Assembly (NCBI RefSeq): GCF_042662685.1
Contig: NZ_JBHSYO010000015.1
Span: forward strand, 210,342-274,341
DNA length: 64,000 nt
Direction of reading: 5' to 3'
Origin: Pseudobowmanella zhangzhouensis
GTDB lineage: Bacteria; Pseudomonadota; Gammaproteobacteria; Enterobacterales; Alteromonadaceae
Of the stretch, positions 7,981-15,787 are shown one piece after another. The translations under genes and the position numbers were made by a program. The notes under the pieces were generated by a model. The model was not told the DNA's origin and searched no databases. It worked only from the letters and a program-made list of their open reading frames with translations. Each line of letters opens with the position of its first letter. Within the stretch, counting starts at the first letter, position 1.

Positions 7981-9226
7981 CTCCGCGCCACACAAACAAA
8001 CTCAGCAGGGCCAGCCATACGCCGTGATTACCGGCACCCTGCAACAGATATAGCGGTAAAAAGAACCCCGCCAGTGCACTGAGCAGCATACTGTTACGCA
8101 TTATCGCCGCCTGCCCCAGCCCAATATATACACCGTCCAGCAGAAAGCACCAATGGGCCACTAATGGCAGCATAATCGCATAGGGCAGATAACTCACTGC
8201 CATTGCACGCACCGCCGGTAAGTCAGTCAGCGCGCGGATAATCCACTCACCAGCAAGATAAAAAATCAGGCTGTAAACGCATGCCAGTAACAGCGACCAT
8301 AGCAGGGTTTTCCGCACCCAGCTCTGAATGCGACGACGATCCTGCTGCCCGGCCGCCTGTCCGACCAAGGCTTCTGCAGCGTAGGCGACGGCATCCAGGC
8401 CTAGTGCGGTCAGCGCCAAAAATTGCAGCAGCACACTATTGACGGCAACGGTCACGTCACCCAGTTGCGCCCCTTGCATGGTCACCCAGGCCAGACAGGC
8501 CTGCAAAGCCAGATTGCGGATCAGCATGGCAGAGTTAATCTGCAGCACCTGTTTAATCGCCTGCCAGCTAAACCATACTGGCAGGCAGCGGCCAATCTGT
8601 GCACGCAGTGCCAATAGCGCCATCACACACATCAGATATTCGGCGCACACCGTCGCTAACGCGACACCTTCAATGCCTAAATTCAGACCATACACAAACA
8701 CCAGATTCAAACCGGCATTCACGCCATTGCCGATAACCTGTACCAGCATGACAAACCGGCTGCGCTGGCGACCAATCAACCAGCCAATCAACACCAGATT
8801 AAGGAGCGCCGCTGGCGCACCCAACACCCGTACGGCCACATAATCCTGCATCACCGACGCGGTAGTCTGATCCGGTTGGGCATACCAAAGCACTGCCTCA
8901 CACAAGGGGCGTTGTAATGCGCCAATCAATGCGGCCACAATTAACGCTAATGCGATCAGTTGCCACAGTAATTGCCGCGCCCGGTCTGGTTGATGGCTGC
9001 CCAGCGTTTGTGCACTATAGCCGGTGGCACTCATGCGCAACGTGCCGGCCAGCCAGTAAAGCTGGGTAATTAGCATCGCACCCAGTGCCACACCGGCCAT
9101 GGCGCTGACCTGTGGCATATGCCCAACCACGTAAGTGTCGACCAATCCCAGTAACGGCTGGCTGATATTGGCCAGCAGCATGGGAAACACGATGGCGGCG
9201 ATTTTTCGATGAGCTTGCTGGTTCAT
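7940..9226 (-). CDS. dinF: DinF-type MATE efflux transporter
   Basis: 428 aa with about twelve hydrophobic segments. The N-terminus IVFPMLLANISQPLLGLVDT closely follows the DinF branch of the MATE family (P-M-x-x-x-N-I-x-x-P-L-L-G-L-V-D), and WLIGRQRSR and CFLLDGVYIGLGQA also match DinF. MATE proteins export cationic drugs and toxic compounds using sodium or protons. In E. coli dinF sits in the SOS operon behind lexA. Here it lies about 10 kb from lexA and no CTGT-N8-ACAG box is visible upstream, so SOS control is doubtful. Confidence 0.88.
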   Translation of the reverse strand: MNQQAHRKIAAIVFPMLLANISQPLLGLVDTYVVGHMPQVSAMAGVALGAMLITQLYWLAGTLRMSATGYSAQTLGSHQPDRARQLLWQLIALALIVAALIGALQRPLCEAVLWYAQPDQTTASVMQDYVAVRVLGAPAALLNLVLIGWLIGRQRSRFVMLVQVIGNGVNAGLNLVFVYGLNLGIEGVALATVCAEYLMCVMALLALRAQIGRCLPVWFSWQAIKQVLQINSAMLIRNLALQACLAWVTMQGAQLGDVTVAVNSVLLQFLALTALGLDAVAYAAEALVGQAAGQQDRRRIQSWVRKTLLWSLLLACVYSLIFYLAGEWIIRALTDLPAVRAMAVSYLPYAIMLPLVAHWCFLLDGVYIGLGQAAIMRNSMLLSALAGFFLPLYLLQGAGNHGVWLALLSLFVWRGVTLGGHFWKRWAD

Positions 9227-9259
9227 TCAGATAACTTTGGTTAAGCTTGCGCCCTCAGA

Positions 9260-10318
9260 ATGGGGGTAAGCGTGAAAACTTTAAAAATCTGTCTGTTGCT
9301 GATGTGCTGTTGGATCAATCAGGCCCTGGCCAGCAACGGCGTTATCCTACAGTATCATCATGTTGCTGACGACACGCCGCCGGTGACATCGGTGTCCGCA
9401 GAGCAACTGCGCAGTCATCTGCAATATCTGCAGGATGAGGGTTTTGACGTCTTACCCTTGCCAGACATGATTAAAGCACTTGCTGAAAATCAGCCCCTGC
9501 CGGATAAAGCGGTGGCGATCACGTTCGATGACGGCTATCGCGATATTCTGCAAAATGGTCATCCAATCCTGCGGGAATTTGCGTTTCCTTACACCATATT
9601 CGTCAATCCTGCGCAAATTGGCGTGCAAAGCGACCAACTCAGTTGGGATGATATCGCCCTGATGGGTCAGCAAGGGGTGACATTTGCCAACCATACTCAG
9701 GATCACATCCATCTATTGCAACGCCTGCCTGGCGAAGACACTCAGCAATGGCTGGCACGTATTCGCAACAATATTTTGTCCGCCGAGCAACAGTTAGCTG
9801 ACAAGGTCGGCTACAGCCTGCGTTATCTGGCGTATCCCTATGGTGAGTATGACGAGAACCTGCAGGCGTTATTGCGCGAAGAAAACTTTGTTGGCTTTGC
9901 CCAGTTCTCTGGCGCCATTAGCTCAGCCAGTGATTTTACCGCGCTGGCGCGCTTTCCAGCCGCTGGCATCTATGCCAATTTGCAAACGCTGCGGGTCAAA
10001 TTAAACAGTCTGGCGATGCCGGTGCTGACGAATTCTCTGAGTTCACCGGTTGCGCTGGAGAGTCAGTTTCCATCCCCGCAGCTGACGATTGATCTAGCCG
10101 ATATCCGCCCACACCAGTTTCGTTGTTACATCAATGGAGACGTGGTGGACACTCAATGGCAGGAAAATCAGGTCACGGTATTGAGTGGGGATCTTGCGCT
10201 AAATCCGGGTCGTAGCCGGATAAATTGCACGGCACCGAGCAAACGGCGACCAACCCGCTATTACTGGTTTTCACAGCCGCTGTTTAAACCCGATCAGAAT
10301 GGACGCTGGCGCGATTAA
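9260..10318 (+). CDS. secreted polysaccharide deacetylase
   Basis: 352 aa with signal peptide (KICLLLMCCWINQALAS). NodB-type deacetylase domain: motif 1 AITFDDGYRD with the metal-binding Asp pair (about residues 86-93), motif 2 ANHTQDHIHL (H-x3-H), motif 3 RYLAYPYGEYD. A beta-rich tail of about 100 residues follows, of a kind that may bind sugar. Such enzymes remove acetyl or formyl groups from N-acetylhexosamine polymers or peptidoglycan. The start is uncertain: GTG at 9272 has GGGGGT just upstream and gives the simplest signal peptide; ATG 9260 has no visible ribosome-binding site. The 3' end overlaps sco by four bases, tail to tail. Confidence 0.85.
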   Translation: MGVSVKTLKICLLLMCCWINQALASNGVILQYHHVADDTPPVTSVSAEQLRSHLQYLQDEGFDVLPLPDMIKALAENQPLPDKAVAITFDDGYRDILQNGHPILREFAFPYTIFVNPAQIGVQSDQLSWDDIALMGQQGVTFANHTQDHIHLLQRLPGEDTQQWLARIRNNILSAEQQLADKVGYSLRYLAYPYGEYDENLQALLREENFVGFAQFSGAISSASDFTALARFPAAGIYANLQTLRVKLNSLAMPVLTNSLSSPVALESQFPSPQLTIDLADIRPHQFRCYINGDVVDTQWQENQVTVLSGDLALNPGRSRINCTAPSKRRPTRYYWFSQPLFKPDQNGRWRD

Positions 10319-10950
10319 CGCGCCAGTAGGACGGGCATATCTGCCAAAATTTGCTGGCCACTGGCAATCGCCACTTTGCCCGGTTGATTATCCGGTTTAA
10401 AACGACCAATCACCTGCCCCTGAGGGTTAATCACCACTATCGACGCACTGTGATCGACTAGGTAATCATCATTTTCGGTACTTTCAGAAATCCCATACAT
10501 CATGCCCATGGCGCGTACCAACGGGAATAGCACATCATGCCCAGCAGTGGCGGCGATAAAATCCTGATTGAAATACGAGACGTATTCATTCAGGCGGGCG
10601 ACGCTGTCGCGCTTCGGGTCGACCGAAATAAACAACACCTGTAAGGGCGAGTCCGCCGGCAGCTGCTGTAATTGCGGATAGATACCATTTAATTCGGCTA
10701 ACGTGGTCGGGCATATATCCGGGCAATAGGTGTACCCCACAAACGTCAGGGTCCAATGGCCGAGTAAGTCAGCATTGCCAAACGCCTGATCATGTTGATT
10801 ACGCAAGCTGAATTCCGGCAAGGCGCGTGGCTGTGGGTATTCCTGTAAATAGCGTAACTGGGTGCCTTTTTGTTGTTGGCTGGCTAGCCAAAGCCCGCCG
10901 AGCAGGGCCGCAATCAGCAACCCGCCGAGCAGGAATTTATTTCCTGACAT
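10315..10950 (-). CDS. sco: SCO1/SenC family copper chaperone
   Basis: 211 aa, one N-terminal membrane anchor (LLGGLLIAALLGGLWLA) and a thioredoxin-like domain outside. The copper ligands are present: CPDIC in TYCPDICPTT and the conserved His in VDHSASIV. Sco proteins deliver copper to the CuA centre of oxidase subunit II, whose gene is the first of this cluster. It is the last gene of the oxidase block; its ATG overlaps the ctaB stop (TAATG). Confidence 0.92.
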   Translation of the reverse strand: MSGNKFLLGGLLIAALLGGLWLASQQQKGTQLRYLQEYPQPRALPEFSLRNQHDQAFGNADLLGHWTLTFVGYTYCPDICPTTLAELNGIYPQLQQLPADSPLQVLFISVDPKRDSVARLNEYVSYFNQDFIAATAGHDVLFPLVRAMGMMYGISESTENDDYLVDHSASIVVINPQGQVIGRFKPDNQPGKVAIASGQQILADMPVLLAR

Positions 10951-11849
10951 TAAAATCTCACGTAGTGATCGACCAGCAGCACCACAAACAGCAACATCAA
11001 ATGCAGAATCGAGAATTTAAATGTTGCCATTGCGGTGGTTTGGTCAGCATGGAACTTCAGTTTCCACGCATAGTAAAAGAAAACGGCATTTAATGCGGTA
11101 GCACCGAGCAGGTAAATCATGCCACTCATCCCTACCAGATAAGGCAGCAGGCATACGACCATCAATAGTATGGTGTAGAGGAACACTGAGGTTTTGGTGA
11201 ACTCGATTCCATGGGTTACCGGCAACATGGGGACTTCGGCTTTGGCATAATCTTTTTCACGGTGAATGGCCAGCGCCCAGAAATGTGGCGGCGTCCAGGT
11301 GTAAATTATCAATACCAGTAACAATGCATAGGGGTGTAATTCCCCAGTAATTGCTGTCCAGCCCAACAATGGCGGCGCCGCCCCGGCCAAACCGCCAATC
11401 ACAATATTCTGCGGCGTCGCACGTTTAAGATACATGGTATACACCACTGCATAACCCAGCAGACTGGCCAGGGTTAATACCGCCGTAAGGCGATTCACCC
11501 AGATCTCCAGACACACATAACCTATCAGTGCCAGCATAAAGGCGAAGGTCAGTGCGCGCTGCGGACTCACCTTGCCCTTCGGTAAGGGGCGGTTGTAAGT
11601 ACGTGCCATTTGCGCATCAATCCGGCGGTCGACCACATGGTTAATCGCCGCCGCGGCGGAAGACAACAAACCAATGCCAATCAGCCCCATAATCAATGGT
11701 TGTAACGGCAACGCACCATCGGTAGATAAACACATGCCAACTAACGCGGTTAACAATAGCAACAGCACCACTTTGGGCTTAGTCATCTCATAATAATCAC
11801 GCCAGCTAACTGCCTGACCCTGGGAAGCAACTGAAGCAGACTTTTCCAT
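10950..11849 (-). CDS. ctaB: protoheme IX farnesyltransferase (heme O synthase)
   Basis: 299 aa, UbiA-superfamily prenyltransferase with about nine membrane helices. It attaches a farnesyl chain to the 2-vinyl group of heme b to make heme O. The two Asp-rich sites are present: NHVVDRRIDAQMARTYNRP (prenyl diphosphate site, near residue 70-88) and IHREKDYAKAEVPMLPV. Start ATG 11849 is served by a strong AGGAGG that overlaps the ctaA stop, eight bases upstream. The product feeds CtaA, encoded just before it. Also known as cyoE/cox10; ctaB is used because the neighbours are cta genes. Confidence 0.95.
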   Translation of the reverse strand: MEKSASVASQGQAVSWRDYYEMTKPKVVLLLLLTALVGMCLSTDGALPLQPLIMGLIGIGLLSSAAAAINHVVDRRIDAQMARTYNRPLPKGKVSPQRALTFAFMLALIGYVCLEIWVNRLTAVLTLASLLGYAVVYTMYLKRATPQNIVIGGLAGAAPPLLGWTAITGELHPYALLLVLIIYTWTPPHFWALAIHREKDYAKAEVPMLPVTHGIEFTKTSVFLYTILLMVVCLLPYLVGMSGMIYLLGATALNAVFFYYAWKLKFHADQTTAMATFKFSILHLMLLFVVLLVDHYVRF

Positions 11850-11857
11850 AAACCCTC

Positions 11858-12835
11858 CTAGGTTTTACGCAGCAGCGTGTAATTGATTAGCACCATGGTC
11901 AGCAGCAGTAGCGCGCCGACCAGGTTATGCGCCACGGCCACGGCCAGCGGCAACTGAAATACAATATTGCTCACACCCAACAGCACCTGAACTGTCAAGA
12001 CAAAAAACAGAAGTAAGGACTGACTACGCACTACATCAGAACTGGCGCGCCGGTAGAGTTTAAATCCGAACCAAAGCAGATAAGCGGCCGTGATAATGGC
12101 ACCCACACGATGCATTACATGCATAGTGAGGCGATCGTTAGCGTCGTGCACACCGAATTCATAATTGTCTGCATGGGGAATACTAAAGGCACCGGCAAAG
12201 TCGAGATTCAGCCACCATTCTCCCTGGCAAACCGGTAAGGTCGTACAGACCTGCGCCGCGTAATTGGCCGACGTCCAGCCCCCTAACGCGATTTGCGCTA
12301 CGACAATCACCAGCCCCAGCAAAGCCATACCGGATAACGCCCGGGCACTCACATCGCCGCCCGGGATGCGGTAGCGACTGAGACGCAAATACAACAGGAA
12401 CAAGCAGGAAATAACGGTAAATCCGCCAAGCAGATGCCCCATCACCACCAATGGCATCAGATTCAGCGTGACCGTCCACATACCCAGCGCGCCCTGAAAA
12501 CATACCAGTAACAGCAAAAATAGCGGCAATTTGAACGGTTTATGGGCTTGTTTACCGCGCAGGCTAAGGGCAAAGATAATTAGGATACACAGACCCAGCG
12601 TAGACGCGAAATAACGATGAATCATTTCGTTCCAGGCTTTATGAGCCTCTACCGGGCGATCTGGAAAGGCGGCTTCGGCACGTTCCACATGCTCAGGGTG
12701 TGAGGGTACCGTAATGTGACCGTAACACCCCGGCCAATCGGGACAGCCCAGACCCGCATCGGTCAGACGCGTATAGGCACCGAGCATGATTACCGCGATG
12801 GCCAGCAATAAACTGGCGACTACCATCTTTCTCAT
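11858..12835 (-). CDS. ctaA: heme A synthase (COX15/CtaA)
   Basis: 325 aa, eight probable membrane helices. CtaA oxidises the methyl group of heme O to formyl, giving heme A for aa3 oxidases. The four heme-ligand His contexts are visible: MIHRYFAST, MGHLLGG, MHVMHRVGA and VAHNLVGA; the extracellular loop with YTRLTDAGLGCPDWPGCYG is typical, and a Cys pair occurs in VCTTLPVCQG. GAGGGAA precedes the start. It lies between the thioredoxin-like gene and ctaB. Confidence 0.95.
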   Translation of the reverse strand: MRKMVVASLLLAIAVIMLGAYTRLTDAGLGCPDWPGCYGHITVPSHPEHVERAEAAFPDRPVEAHKAWNEMIHRYFASTLGLCILIIFALSLRGKQAHKPFKLPLFLLLLVCFQGALGMWTVTLNLMPLVVMGHLLGGFTVISCLFLLYLRLSRYRIPGGDVSARALSGMALLGLVIVVAQIALGGWTSANYAAQVCTTLPVCQGEWWLNLDFAGAFSIPHADNYEFGVHDANDRLTMHVMHRVGAIITAAYLLWFGFKLYRRASSDVVRSQSLLLFFVLTVQVLLGVSNIVFQLPLAVAVAHNLVGALLLLTMVLINYTLLRKT

Positions 12836-12845
12836 TGTCGTTCCC

Positions 12846-13400
12846 TCAACCGATACGTGAGAGTTTCAGTAACTTCTTCACGTCGGACAAAATTTCGCGG
12901 CTATGCATCACCGCTTGTTGTTGTTCTGCTTGCAACGGGTAGCGCAGGATAACGTTTTGCAAGGTATCTACGATGAAAATACCATCAGTGCCGACCGGAT
13001 TGAACATCTTTTCGACAGTTTGCAGATTTACCGATAAGGATTCTACATTGCGGTATTTTTCTGCCATATCCGCTGGCAGATCACTGGCTTCCGTTACCAC
13101 CGCCAACGCTTTAACCCGATCGGTTTCTCGTCCCAGCGCTAACCACACCTGATTGATACTAAACAGCGCATTGTGACAGGCCTCGTCGCAGGAAGCGGGC
13201 ACCACATAAACCAGTCGCCAGTGGGTATTATCAGCTTGCTGCGGATAGGCGGCTGTAAAATCCAATACCGGGTCAAGCAGCTCACCTTTATTGGTTGCGC
13301 CGCGATTGAACCAGTCATAATCCAGTGCAAATTTGGCCAAAACTACCGGTAAAATAAACACCACGGCCAGCAGTAGCATGCTCTTTTTATTCTGATTCAT
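12846..13400 (-). CDS. membrane-anchored thioredoxin-fold protein of the oxidase cluster
   Basis: 184 aa, N-terminal membrane helix (SMLLLAVVFILPVVLAKFAL) and a soluble domain outside. The domain has CDEAC in VPASCDEACH, in the place of the CxxxC of Sco proteins, and the secondary structure order suits a thioredoxin fold, but I see no equivalent of the third (His) copper ligand. Genes of this type occur between surf1 and ctaA in many gammaproteobacteria. A role in metal delivery or thiol reduction during CuA assembly is a guess from position. Its start overlaps the surf1 end by 14 bases. Confidence 0.8.
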   Translation of the reverse strand: MNQNKKSMLLLAVVFILPVVLAKFALDYDWFNRGATNKGELLDPVLDFTAAYPQQADNTHWRLVYVVPASCDEACHNALFSINQVWLALGRETDRVKALAVVTEASDLPADMAEKYRNVESLSVNLQTVEKMFNPVGTDGIFIVDTLQNVILRYPLQAEQQQAVMHSREILSDVKKLLKLSRIG

Positions 13401-14100
13401 TACTCAGCGTCCTTCTTACTGCAAAAAAGAAAATAATAAGAATGGCCAGTGCGATGCCAAACCATTGAATCGCATAGGCCAGATGTTTTTCAGGGGGCAT
13501 CACCACGGGTTGCCAGTCGCGACGTAATTCGCCGGGTTCCGTGACATACAGCATCAACGGCAATACTTGCAGCTGGTAATGCTGTTCAATCCAGACAGGG
13601 TCGAACTGTTGCACCCTCACCAAGCCAGGTTGTGCGCCGCTGGCCGTCTCGCGGATAAAGCTATTGAGCGATGGTTCACCAACCCGACCATTCAAAGTAA
13701 TCAGTCCATCTGGCAGGTGAAAATCGGGTAGTGCATCCCGGGCGGTGCCGGCTTTGAGCCATCCCCAGTTTACCGGCAACCAACCTGCGTCCGTATCCAG
13801 CAACCCCACCACTTCATAACCGGGCATGCCATCACGCAACTTGTTATCCACCAATAAGGTTATATCAGCAGAAAATCGACCTTCGACGCGTAGCGGGAAA
13901 TCCACTGCCTGCTCGCCCATCTGCACGGCAGCAAACAGCTCCAGCGGCGAGGCCTCTGCCCGTTGCTCTATTTGCGCCAACCGCGCGGTTTTGTCGCCGG
14001 CTCGCTGCCACTGCCACACGCCTAAACTGCTGGTGATGACAAAGGCTGACAAAGCGACTAAGGTGGCTAACGGCGGTAAGCGCCGAATGAAACTCAGCAT
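13387..14100 (-). CDS. surf1: SURF1-family oxidase assembly protein
   Basis: 237 aa with a helix at each end (PLATLVALSAFVITSSLGVWQW and YAIQWFGIALAILIIFFF) and a beta-rich domain between, the SURF1 pattern. The N-terminal LGVWQWQRAGDK and the C-terminal HLAYAIQWFGIA are family signatures. SURF1 helps insert heme a into subunit I. Only 15 bases separate its start from the start of the divergent DUF2909 gene, and no good ribosome-binding site precedes it. Confidence 0.9.
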   Translation of the reverse strand: MLSFIRRLPPLATLVALSAFVITSSLGVWQWQRAGDKTARLAQIEQRAEASPLELFAAVQMGEQAVDFPLRVEGRFSADITLLVDNKLRDGMPGYEVVGLLDTDAGWLPVNWGWLKAGTARDALPDFHLPDGLITLNGRVGEPSLNSFIRETASGAQPGLVRVQQFDPVWIEQHYQLQVLPLMLYVTEPGELRRDWQPVVMPPEKHLAYAIQWFGIALAILIIFFFAVRRTLSNESE

Positions 14101-14115
14101 GGCGGAAAAAACATT

Positions 14116-14322
14116 ATGATAAAAATTGTGGTTGTCATCTTACTGCTCGCGATGATTTATAACCTGTATAAAGCCATGCAGATGATGCTGCGAAATGATC
14201 CCAATCAACCGTCGATGACTAAGTTTATTGGGCGGCGCGTAATGCTCTCTGCGCTGATTGTATTAATTCTGGTCATTTCCATGGCGATGGGCTGGATAAC
14301 CCCCAACCCTACACCGCACTAA
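14116..14322 (+). CDS. DUF2909 twin-helix membrane protein
   Basis: 68 aa with two membrane helices (residues 4-18 and 45-62) joined by a short basic loop with GRRVM. This small family is regularly found opposite surf1 in oxidase clusters, and its position here is the same. GGCGGA precedes the ATG. Function unknown. It ends 24 bases from the convergent ctaE gene with a G+C-rich hairpin between. Confidence 0.8.
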   Translation: MIKIVVVILLLAMIYNLYKAMQMMLRNDPNQPSMTKFIGRRVMLSALIVLILVISMAMGWITPNPTPH

Positions 14323-14324
14323 AC

Positions 14325-14340
14325 GCGGGCGCTCGCCCGC
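14325..14340. other. G+C-rich hairpin between convergent genes
   Basis: GCGGGC and GCCCGC flank a four-base GCTC loop (14325-14340), exactly between the DUF2909 stop and the ctaE stop. There is no T-run on either side, so it is at best a pause or mRNA 3'-end stabiliser. Confidence 0.5.
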
Positions 14341-14346
14341 ATCCAG

Positions 14347-15228
14347 TTAAAGCACGTACACAAAGATAAACAGCATTACCCACACTACGTCAACGAAGTG
14401 CCAATACCAACTAGCCGCCATAAAGGCGAACTGATTCTTCGGGGTAAAGTGGCCAGCCAATACCCGGCAAAACATCACAATCAGCAAAATGGTACCCAGG
14501 GTGACGTGTAATCCGTGAAAGCCCGTCAGCATAAAGAAGGTATTACCATATACACCCGACTGCAGCGTCAGCCCCATTTCGGTATAGGCATGCACATATT
14601 CTTCCACCTGCAAACCCAAAAATGAGATCCCCAGCAAAATCGTCAGGCCTAACAGCCACATCAGTTGGCCACGTTTTTGTTCTTCCAATCCCACATGGGC
14701 AAAGTGCAACGTGACTGACGATATCAGCAGAATCACAGTGTTGATCAGCGGCAAACCGTTCCAGCCCATTGCTTCGGTTACCAGCCCGCTGGGCGTCTGG
14801 GTCAGCGGCCACATCGCTTCGAACGTCGGCCATAACACTTCATTAGTCATGGCATTATTAGAGGCTCCACCTAACCATGGCACCGAAATCATACGGGTAT
14901 AGAACAACGCACCAAAGAATGCGGCGAAGAACATCACCTCTGAAAAGATAAACCAGCTCATGCCCTGACGATATGACTGACCTAACTGGGCGTTATGCAT
15001 GCCCGCCATGGACTCATTAATCTGATCGCGAAACCAACCAATCAGCATCACCATCAGGGTAATCATGCCCAGGCTGAGGATCAGACCACCATAACCATCT
15101 GTGCCTTTGTGATGCTGCATCACCACATTGCCCGCACCTACTGCAATTAAAAACAATGCCACGGCGCCGACGATTGGCCAGGGGCTTTGCGCCGGAACGT
15201 AATATTTATCTGCGTGTTGTTGTGACAT
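14347..15228 (-). CDS. ctaE: cytochrome c oxidase subunit III
   Basis: 293 aa, seven helices. The N-terminal KYYVPAQSPWP, the central WFIFSEVMFFAAFFGALFY and the GFHGLHVTLGTI and WHFVDVVWVMLF stretches identify subunit III, which stabilises the oxidase core and its proton entry. ATG 15228 is chosen over ATG 15240: GGAG lies at the right distance upstream of the second, and the first ATG would itself contain that site. It follows ctaG by 11 bases. Confidence 0.95.
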   Translation of the reverse strand: MSQQHADKYYVPAQSPWPIVGAVALFLIAVGAGNVVMQHHKGTDGYGGLILSLGMITLMVMLIGWFRDQINESMAGMHNAQLGQSYRQGMSWFIFSEVMFFAAFFGALFYTRMISVPWLGGASNNAMTNEVLWPTFEAMWPLTQTPSGLVTEAMGWNGLPLINTVILLISSVTLHFAHVGLEEQKRGQLMWLLGLTILLGISFLGLQVEEYVHAYTEMGLTLQSGVYGNTFFMLTGFHGLHVTLGTILLIVMFCRVLAGHFTPKNQFAFMAASWYWHFVDVVWVMLFIFVYVL

Positions 15229-15239
15229 GTGATTCTCCA

Positions 15240-15785
15240 TTAGTTTTGTGCCACGACCTGCGCACTCACGTCATACAGTGTGTACGACAGGGTGAAAACG
15301 CTGATGTCTTGCGGGAGTTGAGGATCCACATAAAATCGCATTGGCATAATCACTTCCTCACCCGCTTTCAGTGTTTGTTGTTCGAAACAAAAACACTCCG
15401 TTTTATTCATATAAAGCGCTGCTGGTCCCGGCGAAATCGATGGCACAGCCTGGGCAACGATATCTCTGTCGGTCGGATTCTTTACGTAAAATTCGACTTC
15501 CTGTAATTGCCCGGGATGCACCTTAATGCTCTGCACCATGGGCTTAAACTCGCTGGCCATGCCGCCCGCACTACGGGTCATAAATTCCACTTTGACCACA
15601 CGTGCTTCATCGATCTCAACCGCTTGATAGGCCGCCGCTTGATTGGACGGCTTACCATTGATGCCGGTGATATCGCAAAACACGTCGTACAACGGCACCA
15701 GCGCATAGCCGAAACCGAACATGCCGATGACTACCAGCAACCATTTACCGGCAGATTTGACAGGGTTAACGGCGTGCTGGCTCAT
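15240..15785 (-). CDS. ctaG: cytochrome c oxidase assembly protein CtaG/Cox11
   Basis: 181 aa, one N-terminal membrane helix followed by a periplasmic immunoglobulin-like domain. The copper-binding CFCF occurs in KTECFCFEQQ, and MPMRFYVDP and LSYTLYD are conserved. CtaG delivers copper to the CuB site of subunit I. It starts two bases after the ctaD stop. Confidence 0.95.
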   Translation of the reverse strand: MSQHAVNPVKSAGKWLLVVIGMFGFGYALVPLYDVFCDITGINGKPSNQAAAYQAVEIDEARVVKVEFMTRSAGGMASEFKPMVQSIKVHPGQLQEVEFYVKNPTDRDIVAQAVPSISPGPAALYMNKTECFCFEQQTLKAGEEVIMPMRFYVDPQLPQDISVFTLSYTLYDVSAQVVAQN

Positions 15786-15787
15786 GG

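Noticed and set aside
9227..9259. Search for a LexA box before dinF
   Set aside because: No CTGT-N8-ACAG in either orientation in this short gap.
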